Numbered from the stretch's first letter, positions 1 to 10,272 are shown. The stretch is 64,000 nucleotides of DNA from Poecilobothrus nobilitatus (GCA_947095535.1 OX352772.1:219324279-219388278), one strand, 5' to 3'. Program-made: numbers and translations. Notes: a model not told the origin generated them from the sequence alone.

Positions 1-3000
1 ACACATAAGAATTATCAACTTTAGTTAACACATGCGATGGTATATGGTTCCACAAACGGGACGTGCGCATAACAAACGAATTTCCATAGTCTTTGTTCCT
101 CGTTGGAAAACTTTGAGTGGAGGCATTAGTTGTTTTAGTTCTTTAGAACAAGTATTAATCGCTACGAGATACCTATAAAACAAGGTCAATGACCCAACTG
201 TGCGGCGATGGCTGAGTGGAGTGAGGATTGAAGTTACACTGGGGTCGTTGATCAAACGAATAGCTCTGTTTTGCACATTATCTAAATAACCCAGTGCTGT
301 TTGAGGCGCTGCAGCACAAATGTGTGCATTGTACTCCATTTTGGGCCTAATGTACGTTTTATAGATATTGAGAAGATCAGATGCGGAAAAGTAAGTTCTG
401 CAGCGATACAAAAAACCCAAATATTTAGCTGCATCCTTAGCTATACCAAAAATGTGATTTGACCAAGTCAGTTTTTGCTTTAACCCGATGACCGGCATGT
501 TTAAGTCCTTTAAATGCTGCAAGACCTCTCCCTGAAATAGTAGGGTAGGAACAGTAGTGGCAATTTTCCGCGAAATCAAACAGCATTGTGTTTTGTTGGT
601 GTTGAACTCAACTCTGTTGACTTCATCCCATTTTTGAATTTTTGCTAAATCGTTATTTAGCTCACTAATAGTGAAATTTTTTGCTTTTGTATTAATCTGG
701 TGATTAATGTTACAGCGGCTTTGAAACTCATAGGAAGCTACAAGGGTGCTGTCGTCTGCGAAATTATGGATCAGATTGGACGTTAATGAGAGTAGGTCAT
801 TGATAAATATTAAGAAGAGAGTTGGGGATAAAACTGATCCCTGGGGGACACCAGCATTTATTTTTAATTTGTCAGATGAATATCCATCGACCAGTACACG
901 AATCGTGCGATTCGAAAGGAAATCTCCAATCCATTTTAGAAAGACCCTACCTAGACCTAATGCTTTGCCAAACTCGATCGAAAGCCTTAGAAATATCAAG
1001 AGCCACAACATCAGACTCACCAGAACAATGAAGGTTGATGCTTAGCTTCTCACAAAGGTAAGTCATGAGATTACCGGTTGAACGGCGGGCTCTGAACCCG
1101 TATTCACGTTGATGAAGCAAACCTTTGTGGTCCAGGTATTTCAGAAGCTTTTGGTTCACTATTTTCTCCATTACCTTGGAGAGGACCGAAGTTATAGCAA
1201 TAGGGCGGTAGTTGGAGCGATTGCTTTTCTTACCTTTTTTGGGAATTGGGAAAACATGTGCAACCTTCCATTGGGTAGGATGAATACCCGAAGTGAAGGA
1301 AAGGTAGAAAAGGTTGCGCAAAGGTTTTGAAATAGTGGAGTAGATATTTTTAAGTACCATGGTGGTTATACCATCTGGACCGGCTGATTTGCTTGTATCA
1401 AGATTTTTTAAGGTTTTCATCACCGCTCGCGTCCTAAAGTAAATTTTACCGAAGGGGCAGTCAGCTCCTGGAACAGAAGGTAGCATCTGAGCTGACTGTG
1501 ACAGTGTCGAATTAAAAGCGAACTGCTTGCCAAATAAGTTCGCTTTCTCTTTAGAATCTGATACGGTTCTATTATTATTATCAATAAGTGGTGGAAAGGA
1601 AGACCCTCTAACGTCTTCCTTTAGACTTTTGGCAAATGACCAAAAAGATTTGCTATTCTTTGGCATGTGAATGATTTTACGTTTCATCATTTGATTGAAC
1701 AAGAATTTTTGCTTATTGATAACTCTCTTGCACCTGTTTCTCACCACTATATAGTTGGCCCTGTGCGCCTCCGACCTGTTGTTTTGGTACAGTTTAAAAG
1801 CCTCCTCTTTTCTAGAAATGGCTTCTTTGCAAATACGATTAAACCAAGATTTGGGACTTCTCTTAACAGATTTCATGAAATGAGGGTTGAATAACCTTAT
1901 TCCAAGTGAAATAGGTTCACTAATCGCATTTGCAGCAAAGTTAAAATTTCTGTTGCGGAAGCAGAATGACAAATTGAAGGCTCTAAAAAAGTTGTTAAGG
2001 CCCTCCCAGTCAGCATGGCTGTAACGCCAAACTAGTTTTTTGGGAGGGAACCTCTGGTTGGAGATAGGGCTTACCCGGAAACTTGTGTTAACCAAACAAT
2101 GATCGGAATTACCCAGGGGGCAACCAACTGAAACCACATATTTTTCAGGGTGTGTGGTGAGAAACAGGTCCAAGAGGTGACCTTCATGATGAGCACGGTC
2201 CGGATTCCTAGTGGGATTTTAGACAAGTTGAGAAAGGTGGAACAGTGTGGAGAATAGTTCAACTTGTTTCCCAATTGAGTTTTGACTCGGGGAGATGTTG
2301 CTAGAAAAATGTAGCCAGTCCCTGTTATGAATGTTGAAATCTCCCTCCAGAATAATTTCAGTTTCTGGAGATGCATCCAAAATTTCATTGATCTGGTTCG
2401 ATAGGTTTTCAACTTCCATAGCAGTTTCTTGTTAATTTGAGTTGGGTGAACTAGATCTAGAAAACAGAAATGTATAACATGCTTTTCAACGAGAATTTTG
2501 ACCCAAATGAAATGAAAGGTTGGGTTAGAACATTTATATTTTGGAAGTGTGATGAAGGCGATGTCATTTTTTATATGGACAGCGATACCTCTTTTCAGTA
2601 TGAAGTGTCAAATAAGTGAGTAACCGGTAACATTGAAGTTATTATTGTGGTTACTGACTTGTGTTTCCCAAAGGGCTAATACTGCTGGTTTAATTAGACT
2701 AAGATGGCAATCGACGGCATGAAAATTCGTTTGCAACCCGCGTATGTTACAGAAATGAACATTAAAATTGGTAATTTTGATGGAAAAGAAATTAATACAA
2801 AAGAAAAGTTAAAATGATAAATAATAATATTAAAATTGAAATCTAGTTTAAAATTAAAATCAAACGCAAATTTAAAAAGAAGTCAGAGTTGAAATTGTAA
2901 TTAAAGTCAAAATTAAACTTAAAATCAATTTCAAAATTAAGCAAGATCAAAATCTGACTGATAAATTAAAGTATGTAAATTAAGATTAAGTTAAAAAAAA

Positions 3001-3060
3001 TTAAAATTAAAATTTATTCAAAATTAAAATCAAAAGTAAAAGTGCACGATTTAAATAACC
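1..3060 (-). mobile_element. LINE family A (CR1/jockey-like), minus-strand copy, 3' end outside window
   Basis: Non-LTR retrotransposon copy read on the minus strand, from an AT-rich 5' segment at about 2,760-3,060, through an endonuclease region, to a reverse transcriptase that runs off the left edge. The 5' segment is cryptically simple (repeated AATTTTAATTTTGATTTT-like words on the coding strand) and is shared with the plus-strand copy at 21.47-24.69 kb, which supports one family. No ORF1 (gag-like) frame is visible. CR1 versus jockey placement is an inference from the endonuclease opening and RT C-terminus; a tree would decide. Confidence 0.85.
25..2760 (-). pseudogene. LINE-A ORF2: endonuclease-reverse transcriptase, broken
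   Basis: Polyprotein that would nick target DNA and copy the element RNA. On the minus strand the endonuclease opens near 2,755 with NIRGLQTNF and a downstream ETQ motif, continues through GDFNIHNRDWL (about 2,330) and ends with the NSDHCLV motif near 2,100. The RT has SNYRPIAI and ALDISKAFDRV (947-2173), then GVPQGSVLSPTLF and FADD (residues 57-69 and 87-90 of the 25-1020 frame). The C-terminal region has the HRRTVGSLTLFYRY motif common in CR1/jockey elements. A frameshift near 950-1,020 and breaks at 2,170-2,220 and 2,600 split it. The FADD catalytic motif is intact, but the gene is not. Confidence 0.85.
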
Positions 3061-3162
3061 CGAACTTGACAACACTTTAAAATAAATTACTATCAATGTC
3101 AATATCAATACTTTTTATCAACATTAATACTTTTCAATTATTATATCAACATTAATACTTTC
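3061..3162. repeat. short AT-rich tandem repeat at LINE/Polinton junction
   Basis: About 100 bp between LINE-A and the Polinton block, holding two to three imperfect repeats of a TCAACATTAATACTTT word. No coding signal. It may be the 5' flank of the LINE or Polinton-derived sequence. Confidence 0.4.
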
Positions 3163-3203
3163 CAAAGCAATTTTTATAATATTTCCATCATTCATGGGCT
3201 TTT

Positions 3204-3675
3204 TTAAAGTCTGAACTGCTGTTTTGCTTCTTTTATAACATTTTTCAATTGTTTTTTTCTGTTTTTTTGTTGTTTTTGTTTTTTTACAGTTTTTTTTTTC
3301 AACCCCATACCGAATTTAACTTTAGCTTTCATAGCGTTTGTAACTAAAAGAGCATTCGCTTTTTCTGCTAAATTAGAATCTTTAGCTTTGACTCTTTGCC
3401 AAGCTCTTTCTGCAAGTACCTTATTAGCTATATGACGTTTATTTTGATCAGTATTTTTAGAATATGCTATGGCATGATCACGACAAACCCCTTTCTCAAC
3501 GATTAACTCCTTTATCACCTCGGGCTAATCGTTTTTCCAGCTTTGTTCCAGGTCCACAATAATTAGAACCAGGTAAATGAGCTTCAAATGGCAATTTATT
3601 TATTAAAGAATTAACAACTCCTCTTCTTTTAACAGATTTTTTATTACTATTTGAATATTTATTATTGTCAGGCAT
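3204..3675 (-). pseudogene. Parvovirus-type phospholipase A2 minor capsid protein, copy 1, inactivated
   Basis: Secreted/viral PLA2 fold used by capsids to breach membranes after entry. Reading from the ATG at 3,675 the frame shows a lysine/arginine-rich start and the Ca-binding-loop motif YCGPG, then a frameshift/stop near 3,500-3,520. In the 3,204-3,518 frame it continues with the active-site helix region, where the expected His-Asp pair reads CRDHAIAYS, so the catalytic Asp is Ala. The C-terminus is lysine-rich (KKKTVKKQKQQ). The family is known from parvovirus VP1 and adintovirus/Polinton capsids; assignment here is by motif. The gene runs divergently from the ATPase, 100 bp away. Confidence 0.75.
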
Positions 3676-3775
3676 GATTTGTAGTTTAGTTTAAGGAAGT
3701 TAATCAAATACTAAACATCTTTCAAAGAAACCCATTAATATCATTAAAAACAACGATTCTTCTACTAGTTTAAAG

Positions 3776-4459
3776 ATGAAATTTATAAAAGTAGATAACG
3801 CGATAAAAGTAAAAAATATTGATCAAAATTATAAGAAAACAATAAAAAAACATGGAGAATTCTTTCCAAATAGTATAAGAGGATTAATAGTTGGACCGTC
3901 AAATTGTGGTAAAACAAATGTTATGATGAGTATGCTGCTAGATCCAAAAGGGCTTAAATTTCAAAATATATATATTTACTCAAAATCATTGCATCAACCT
4001 AAATATGAATATTTAAAAAAACTAATAAAGCCAATCAAAGGAATGGGATATAATGAATTTTCAAATAATGTTGATGTAATTAATACATCAGACTCTCAAC
4101 CAAACTCAATATTTATATTTGATGACATAGCTTGCGATAAGCAAGATAACATAAGAGCCTATTTTTGTATGGGACGTCATAAAGGAGTAGATAGCTTCTA
4201 TTTATGTCAATCCTATACAAAAATTCGAAAGCATTTAGTTAGAGATAATGCAAACTTTTTGCTTATATTTAAGCAAGATGATTTAAATTTAAAACATATC
4301 TATAACGATCATGTAAATTCTGATATGTCTTACATTGATTTTAAAAAATTGAGTGCATGCTGCTGGAATGATAATTATGGTTTTCTATTAATTGATAAAG
4401 AAAGCAGTTTAAACAATGGTCGCTATAGAAAAAATTTTGATACAGTTGCTAAATTTTAG
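3776..4459 (+). CDS. Polinton packaging ATPase (A32/FtsK-HerA-like), copy 1
   Basis: Intact 227-codon frame for a P-loop ATPase expected to pump element DNA into capsids. Walker A is GPSNCGKT (residues 40-47) and Walker B is SIFIFDD (residues 111-117), followed by the region GRHKGVDSFYLCQSY that in this family holds the sensor residues. Length matches Polinton ATPases (about 220-260 aa). The ATG at 3,776 has no better upstream alternative. It is the only ATPase copy in element A without a break, the second copy at 8,083 being dead. The intact frame suggests recent origin, but all the neighbouring genes are damaged. Confidence 0.85.
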   Translation: MKFIKVDNAIKVKNIDQNYKKTIKKHGEFFPNSIRGLIVGPSNCGKTNVMMSMLLDPKGLKFQNIYIYSKSLHQPKYEYLKKLIKPIKGMGYNEFSNNVDVINTSDSQPNSIFIFDDIACDKQDNIRAYFCMGRHKGVDSFYLCQSYTKIRKHLVRDNANFLLIFKQDDLNLKHIYNDHVNSDMSYIDFKKLSACCWNDNYGFLLIDKESSLNNGRYRKNFDTVAKF

Positions 4460-4588
4460 TAATCAAGAGAATAGGTCCGTCAGCAGGTAACAGTTACTAA
4501 CTATACAGGTCTTTTAGCATTTAGCAGTTAGCAACAGAGCATTGATAATTTGCAGTTAATAATTAACCAGATCAGTTAATATTTAAAA

Positions 4589-5260
4589 ATGGATGAACAA
4601 CTTATGAAATATTTAATTAAAACTCCAAAAAATTTAAAAAAGAAATTTTAATCTTTAAAAGTTGCAAAGCTATCAGAAGATCATAATCGAGAAGAAGCAT
4701 TCACTCCAATTATAAAACCATTGAAAGAATTAACGAATGTTGTTAAACAACAACAACAATTTTCAGGTAACTTTATCAAACCTGAAATTAAATCGCCTGA
4801 TGAAGATGATAATAACACTAGATCAATGACGTCACTCATGCAGGAAACTAAAACACCTAGCAACAAAAGTAATTCTTACAGTAAATTTAAAACTTCAACA
4901 CCGAATACTATAAAATTTAAAACACCATCTATAATTGATAATTTCAGTGATGAATCATCAATTTCACATTTTCCTGTTTTTAACAGATCAGAACTTGATA
5001 GGTCATATGGCCCCTATTTTGATGTGTCATTAAATGTTCGAAAACTTGGGAATGCTAATTTCAAAATAGATGAAATTAGTAAAAATATATTGATTGATAA
5101 TGAAGTTTTTGAAGGAACTAATGGTCTATATGAATTAATATTTTAAAAAAAACCTATAAACTATACTGAAAGTGATTTAAGTACATACCATCAAATACTT
5201 AACAAAACAAATGCACATAGAAGAAATTATAATCATTTAGAACAAATAATTTTACATTAG
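4589..5260 (+). pseudogene. Conserved Polinton-associated protein of unknown function, copy 1, truncated
   Basis: Starts at the ATG at 4,589 (MDEQLMKYL), is interrupted by an in-frame stop near 4,650, and continues as a 141-codon frame (4,721-5,146) that is hydrophilic, Q-rich and S/T-rich, and then contains GPYFDVSLNVRKLGN. A further stop after GLYELIF and a deletion at 5,250 remove the C-terminal third that copy 2 retains. Similar proteins ending in a WDDPNELVDRLRLL-type motif occur in insect Polinton-like loci (possibly the family catalogued as DUF8207, from memory, not checked). Function unknown. Confidence 0.65.
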
Positions 5261-5278
5261 CAATCAGTAAAAATCAGA

Positions 5279-5614
5279 ATGCCGCTAGATAAGTTTGGAC
5301 GTAGTATGACTTCATCTAGTTCTAGAAAATTACATACTGAAGGTCCTCCCGGTATAGGTTTCAAATTAACTTCCGAAGGAAATTATGATTTAAATAACAA
5401 AATTTTATCAAATGTTCAAGAACCAGTTAACGGAAATGATGCAGCAACGCAAACATTTGTGAATAACCAAATTTTCTTACACAAAGAATTAATAAAAAAC
5501 TACATGGGAGAAATGTTTGAACATACAGAGATAACAATGTCTACAGAACTTAAATTAGCAGAAGAAAAATTAAGAATTTTTAACTTAAACTATAGTGTGA
5601 TAATCTATATATGA
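5279..5614 (+). CDS. Fibre-like protein, copy 1, C-terminally truncated
   Basis: 111-codon frame beginning MPLDKFGRSM. The segment GFKLTSEGNYDLNNKILSNV followed by NGNDAATQTFVNNQI resembles the trimerising N-terminal module of phage and viral fibres (the D-x-x-x-K-x-V-x-N-V ... DAATxxYV pattern). That family reading is an inference. The frame then becomes helical (HKELIKNYMGEMFEH) and ends abruptly at 5,614 where it meets the unrelated minus-strand gene, suggesting a rearrangement breakpoint. A continuation resembling the missing helical part is present in copy 2 (10,047-10,244). Confidence 0.55.
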   Translation: MPLDKFGRSMTSSSSRKLHTEGPPGIGFKLTSEGNYDLNNKILSNVQEPVNGNDAATQTFVNNQIFLHKELIKNYMGEMFEHTEITMSTELKLAEEKLRIFNLNYSVIIYI

Positions 5615-5860
5615 TTTTAAAAAATTGATTACATTACAGAAATGAGATGATCCATCGTTCCAAGCAAATCCATGATGATTTTTTGTTAACCATTTATTTA
5701 TTATTTTTGTATTATTATTTATAATATGATATCCATAAGGAGCTTTTATAATAAAATGCTGAATTTCACAGTTTGATGATAATCATGCAATTTCCTTTAT
5801 AATAAATTTATTTTGATTATCCCGAAAACCTTGAATATCAATTACAATGTATTTAATATT
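5612..5860 (-). pseudogene. Small Polinton-type protein with VIDIQGF motif, unknown function
   Basis: Minus-strand frame absent from longer ORF lists because of one internal stop near 5,787. It reads YIVIDIQGFRDNQNKF, then a CEIQHFIIKAPYG motif, then WLTKNHHGFAWNDG before the stop. Proteins with this order of motifs (a VIDIQ/EGF strand, FKPPY-like loop, NHHGxxWxDG) recur in insect virus-like transposons. The acidic first strand hints at an RNase H/exonuclease-like fold, but that is speculative. No clear ATG is visible. Confidence 0.4.
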
Positions 5861-5888
5861 AAATTTATAAATATGTAATTAGAATTGA

Positions 5889-6471
5889 TCATTTAAATAT
5901 TTTGTTAACTTCTCCTGTTAACGGTTTAAATTCCACTAAACGATCATATAAAATAAGACAATAAGCTGTAGTATTGTCTGGAATTTGTTTTAAAGTCTTT
6001 AATTCAATTTTGACATCAACTGGACCCATTTTAAAATTTTCATCTTGATAACGAGTATCAATTATGAAGATTGGAGAATCATCTTTAAAGTTGTCTCATG
6101 AAACTAAAGGTTCTGATATTGAGTTATTATAATTAATAGAGAATTCATGTAAAATGTGAGCTTCTGCTTCATTAACATAAGTTTCGGTAATAATATTACT
6201 TTCCACTCTTATTATGTTTATTTTATTAATATCAACAAAAAGATCTGAAGTATGCCATTTGTTTGACAATAATCTTTTTCTGCTAAAACCTAATAACATA
6301 CCAATAGTATCTTCTCATTCTCAAATCAATTTCCTTATCAGCAAAAATTTCACATTTTAATGTATTATTATTAGGTCTTACAATTAACTTTTCATTGTCT
6401 GTTTTTTTAGGAGGAAAATAATTAGTGGTTAATATGGAACAGTTTCCGTTTAAGGTTAATCTTATTGACAT
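5889..6471 (-). pseudogene. Jelly-roll (penton-like) capsid protein, deleted and frameshifted
   Basis: Minus-strand gene opening MSIRLTLNGNCSIL at 6,471, then a short deletion-shortened region (LRMRRYYW), a frame change near 6,290, and LLGFSRKRLL ... DINKINIIRVESNI (6,096-6,299). A last frame ends with YCLILYDRLVEFKPLTGEV before TGA at 5,889. The motifs and order are those of a protein that accompanies insect Polintons, probably a minor capsid jelly-roll. At least two frame changes make it non-functional. Confidence 0.6.
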
Positions 6472-6787
6472 GTCTTTAATTGAAATAATGAGATATTTCG
6501 TAAATCTATTCTGCTTTTATAGATTTTCAAGGCTAATATATCATCATCATCATATTAAATGTATACCTATATAATATTTCTAATTCTAATTTTTCTTTAA
6601 ATTTTACAACTAAATTCTAAGTATTCTTTGTCAGATAGTTTTATGTTTCTTTTTATTCAAATAGAAAGAAAGAAATAACCTTGAACTTGAACAAAATTAT
6701 TAATGTAGGTTAGTTTTAATAAAGCTAGACTAATAATAAAAAAAATTATTTTTGTTTAATTATGTTTTGTTTACTGATAATTTTGCT
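6472..6787. other. Intergenic AT-rich DNA in Polinton A
   Basis: About 315 bp between the capsid-like gene and the protease, very AT-rich. No coding frame or RNA seen. Confidence 0.6.
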
Positions 6788-7165
6788 TTATTTTTTAACA
6801 ATATGAAATAAAAATTCTAAACATAAATGACCACAATTATATGTATTAAAGTTTTGATAGTTATTATAATTATATACAAGCTTATCACCTAAATATTTAA
6901 TTACTTCTAATGGTGGACGAAAATTCCCAAAACTATCAAAATAGTGCGTTATTTCCACATTTTTAAAATAAGCTACCCAATGTGTTCCATTTCCAATAGA
7001 ATTATCTAAATTTATTATACCATATTCAAATTTCCAAGGCTTTTTTGCAGGTAAATTGTCTCTCATAAAAACCCCTCGAAAATGTTTCAAGTAATGTTTC
7101 AAGTATTTTTTACCAAATTTTTCTAAGTCATAATTTGTAGGTGGTCTTTTGGGTAGCTTATTTAA
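6788..7165 (-). CDS. Adenain-like cysteine protease (Polinton maturation protease)
   Basis: Ulp1/adenain-family protease that would mature capsid proteins. The visible order of catalytic parts is GTHWVAY (His), HYFDSFGNFRPP (Asp), YQNFNTYNCGHLC (Gln and nucleophile Cys). The internal ATG at 7,102 gives 104 codons, but the conserved HFRGVFMRDNLP block starts just after it, and an open in-frame stretch reaches upstream to about 7,165. The native start may therefore lie there, close to the end of the PLA2/hydrophobic gene. All four catalytic positions look intact, so this is among the better preserved genes. Confidence 0.85.
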   Translation of the reverse strand, partial: LNKLPKRPPTNYDLEKFGKKYLKHYLKHFRGVFMRDNLPAKKPWKFEYGIINLDNSIGNGTHWVAYFKNVEITHYFDSFGNFRPPLEVIKYLGDKLVYNYNNYQNFNTYNCGHLCLEFLFHIVKK

Positions 7166-7479
7166 TGGTTTTTTGGGTTCAAATAAAGACCTAACCCTTT
7201 TTTATATGGTTTTAAGTGTAATCCATTACTCCCTTTTAATGCTATTGCTTCCATCATTTTATTATGACGTTCACTTTCTTTTAACTGATTTTGCGCACTT
7301 TTAGCATCATTTACAGCCTTAGCTATTCCTGCAGCGCCACCTGTACGTGCTTCAACAGCTGATAAGCCTGCAAATATTGGAATTAAAGGTAAAATATCAC
7401 CAATTTTGGGGACTGGAATAATTCGAGGTGTATCAATTGCATTTTTTTGTCCTATTGAAAGTTTTCGAACTGCATGCAA
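7162..7479 (-). pseudogene. Hydrophobic Gly/Ala-rich C-terminal part of minor capsid protein
   Basis: 105-codon frame with a hydrophobic segment (ILPLIPIFAGLSAVEA then TGGAAGIAKAV), a helical stretch rich in K/E, and KPYKKGLGLYL at the end. In related insect elements a segment like this is the C-terminal half of the PLA2 protein, which fits its position directly downstream of the PLA2 frame with a frameshift at about 7,490 between them. Probably membrane-interacting. It overlaps the protease start region by a few bases. Confidence 0.6.
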
Positions 7480-7488
7480 AGCAATTTT

Positions 7489-7984
7489 TATAATAATATT
7501 TCCATCATTCCATCAGTCTGAACTGCTGTTTTTGCTTCTTTTATAACATTTTTCAATTGTTTTTTTCTGTTTTTTTGTTGTTTTTGTTTTTTTACAGTTT
7601 TCTTTTTCAACCCCATATCGAATTTAACTTTAGCTTTCATAGCGTTTGAAACTAAAAGAGCATTAGCTTTTTCTGCTAAACCAGAATCTGTAGCTTTGAC
7701 TCTCTGCCAAGCTCTTTCTGCAGGTATCTTATCAGCTATATGACATTTATTTTGATCAGTATTTTTAGAATATGCTATGTCATGATCACGACAAGCCCCA
7801 TCTAAACGATAAATTCCTTTATCACCTCAGGCTAATCGTTTTTCCAGTTTTGTTCCAGGTCCACAATAATTAGAACCAGGTAAATGAGCTTCAAATGGCA
7901 ATTTATTTATTAAAGAATTAACAACTCCTCTTCCTTTAACAGATTTTTTATTACTATTTGAATATTTATTTTTGTCAGGTATGA
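7489..7984 (-). pseudogene. Parvovirus-type phospholipase A2 minor capsid protein, copy 2, inactivated
   Basis: Same gene as 3,204-3,675. Here the YCGPG loop and the catalytic pair GACRDHDIAYSKN are intact. However, the start codon position reads ATA instead of ATG, and a TGA replaces the CGA seen in copy 1 (after LEKRLA, near 7,829). The lesions therefore differ between the copies. Downstream the frame runs toward the hydrophobic segment at 7,162-7,479 across a frameshift. Confidence 0.75.
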
Positions 7985-8082
7985 TTTGTAGTTTAGTTTA
8001 AGGAAGTTAATCAAATACTAAACACCTTTCAAAGAAACCCATTAATATCATTTAAAACAACGATTCTTCTACTAGTTTAAAG

Positions 8083-8748
8083 ATGAAATTTATAAAAGTA
8101 AATAACGCGATAAAAGTAAAAAATATTGATCAAAATTCTAAGAAAACAATAAAAAAACATGGACTATAAGAGGATTAATAGTTGGACCGTCAAATTGTGG
8201 TAAAACAAATGTTATGATGAGTATGCTGCTAGATCCAAAAAGGCTTAAATTTCAAAATATATATATTTACTCAAAATCATTGCATCAACCTGAATATGAA
8301 TATTTAAAAAAACTAATAAAGCCAATCAAAGGAATGGGATATAATGAATTTTCAAATAATGTTGATGTAAAATACATCAGACACTCAACCAAACTCAATA
8401 TTTATATTTGATGACGTAGCTTGCGATAAGCAAGATAACATATGAGCCTATTGTTGTATGGAGCGTCATAAAGGAGTAGATAGCTTCTATTTATGTCAAT
8501 CCTATACAAAAATTCGAAAGCATTTAGGTAGAGATAATGCAAACTTTTTGCTTATATTCAAGCAAGATGATTTAAATTTAAAACATATCTATAACGATCA
8601 TGTAAATTCTGATATGTCTTACATTGATTTTAAAAAATTGAGTGCATGCTGTGGTTATGATAATTATGGTTTTCTATTAATCGATAAAGATAGCAGTTTA
8701 AACAATGGTCGCTATAGAAAAAATTTTGATACAGTTGCTAAATTTTAG
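8083..8748 (+). pseudogene. Packaging ATPase, copy 2, broken
   Basis: Near-identical to 3,776-4,459 but with a deletion of about 20 bp near 8,165 that shifts the frame before Walker A, an indel near 8,371 before Walker B, and a premature TGA near 8,443. Walker A (GPSNCGKT) is still encoded but out of frame with the start. Dead copy. Confidence 0.9.
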
Positions 8749-8877
8749 TAATCAAGAGAATAGGTCCGTCAGCAGGTAACAATTACTAACTGTACAGGTC
8801 TTTTAGCATTTAGCAGTTAGCAACAGAGCATTGATAATTTGCAGTTAATAATTAACCAGATCAGTTAATATTTAAAA

Positions 8878-9852
8878 ATGGATGAACAACTTATGAAATA
8901 TTTAATTAAAACTCCAAAAAATTTAAAAAAGAAATTTTAATCTTTAAAAGTTGCAAAGCTATCAGAAGATCATAATCGAGAAGAAGCATTCACTCCAATT
9001 ATAAAACCATTGAAAGAATTAACGAATGTTGTTAAACAACAACAACAATTTTCAGGTAACTTTATCAAACCTGAAATTAAATCGCCTGATGAAGATGATA
9101 ATAACACTAGATCAATGACGTCATTCATGCACGAAACTAAAACACCTAGCAACAAAAGTAATTCTTACAGTAAATTTAAAACTTCAACACCGAATACTAT
9201 AAAATTTAAAACACCATCTATAATTGATAATTTCAGTGATGAATCATCAATTTCACATTTTCCTGTTTTTAACAGATCAGAACTTGATAGGTCATATGGC
9301 CCCTATTTTGATGTGTCATTAAATGTGCGAAAACTTGGGAATGCTAATTTCAAAATAGATGAAATTAGTAAAAATATATTGATTGATAATGAAGTTTTTG
9401 AAGGAACTAATGGTCTATATGCATTAATATTTTAAAAAAAACCTATAAACTATACTGAAAGTGATTTAAGTACACACCATTGAATACTTAACAAAACAAA
9501 TACCCATAGAAGAAATTATAATCATTTAGAACAAATAAAAGGTAATAAAGGTTTTAAATATAAGAATATATTAAGAAAATTATATGAACATGATTACAAC
9601 ACTAGACATAAAAAAACTGGTTCAAGTTATTCAAAAAAAAATTTTACTAACTTTTTACTTAAATGCTTTTCACCAAGAACTCAATTAAATTTTACAAATC
9701 AATCAAATCAATATATTTATTGGGATGATCCTAATGAGTTAGTTGATAGATTAAGGCTTTTAATTGCATCAGAAACAGCTGGTAACAATAATCATCACAA
9801 TGAAATTGTATCTATAATTGAAGAATTGAGGGAAGCAAATATAATTCAATAA
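8878..9852 (+). pseudogene. Conserved Polinton-associated protein of unknown function, copy 2, fuller
   Basis: Begins MDEQLMKYL at 8,878 and has the same internal stop as copy 1 near 8,938. It continues through a 141-codon frame and a stop/frame change at 9,435, then keeps the C-terminal third lost from copy 1: KGNKGFKYKNILRKLYEHDY and YWDDPNELVDRLRLLIAS, ending TAA at 9,850-9,852. The internal stop shared by both copies predates the duplication or was inherited by both. Function unknown. Confidence 0.65.
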
Positions 9853-9883
9853 CATTTTACATTAGCAATCAGTAAAAATCAGA

Positions 9884-10244
9884 ATGCCGCTAGATAAGTT
9901 TGGACGTAGTATGGCTTCATCTACTTCTAGAAAATTACATACTGAAGGTCCTCCCGGTATAGGTTTCAAATTAACTTCCGAAGGAAATTATGATTTAAAT
10001 AACAAAATTTTATCAAATGTTCAAGAACCAGTTAACGGAAATGATTTTAGAAGAAAAAATGCAAGATAGTTTAGAGAATATCCACATCAAATTTTCTGCT
10101 ATGTTAAATAAAAAATTTTCAAAAATGAATGATTTTATTGAATTTCAAGTTAAAAAACCAATTGGATTTATTAATACACGACTACAAAGCGCTGAAGCTA
10201 AAGCGCAATCAGCATTAGATTTAATTAATAATTCAAAGAATTAA
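9884..10244 (+). pseudogene. Fibre-like protein, copy 2, internal deletion and frameshift
   Basis: Starts MPLDKFGRSM like copy 1, but after NGND it jumps to a different sequence and shifts frame. The 10,017-10,244 frame then gives an amphipathic helical tail (FQVKKPIGFINTRLQSAEAKAQSAL), likely the coiled-coil C-terminus of the fibre-like protein. Confidence 0.55.
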
Positions 10245-10272
10245 TTGTGGTTAGTTTTCATTTAACTTCCAA

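Larger units (their letters stand above)
3163..5447. repeat. Duplicated Polinton block, copy 1
   Basis: Direct near-identical duplicate of 7,477-10,046, holding the PLA2 gene (-), ATPase (+), the 4,589 gene (+) and the start of the fibre-like gene (+). Compared with copy 2 it keeps the full ATPase and a longer fibre start but lacks about 320 bp that copy 2 has at about 9,537-9,850. Each copy carries private lesions. Confidence 0.9.
7477..10046. repeat. Duplicated Polinton block, copy 2
   Basis: Direct duplicate of 3,163-5,447. Homology starts at AAAGCAATTTTTATAAT and stops inside the fibre-like gene at GGAAATGAT. Its left flank is a continuous Polinton gene (7,162-7,479), so this copy sits in the more native context and copy 1 is probably the displaced one. 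Confidence 0.9.

Noticed and set aside
1109..1894. Plus-strand frames opposite LINE-A
   Set aside because: Shadows of the minus-strand RT/endonuclease frames.
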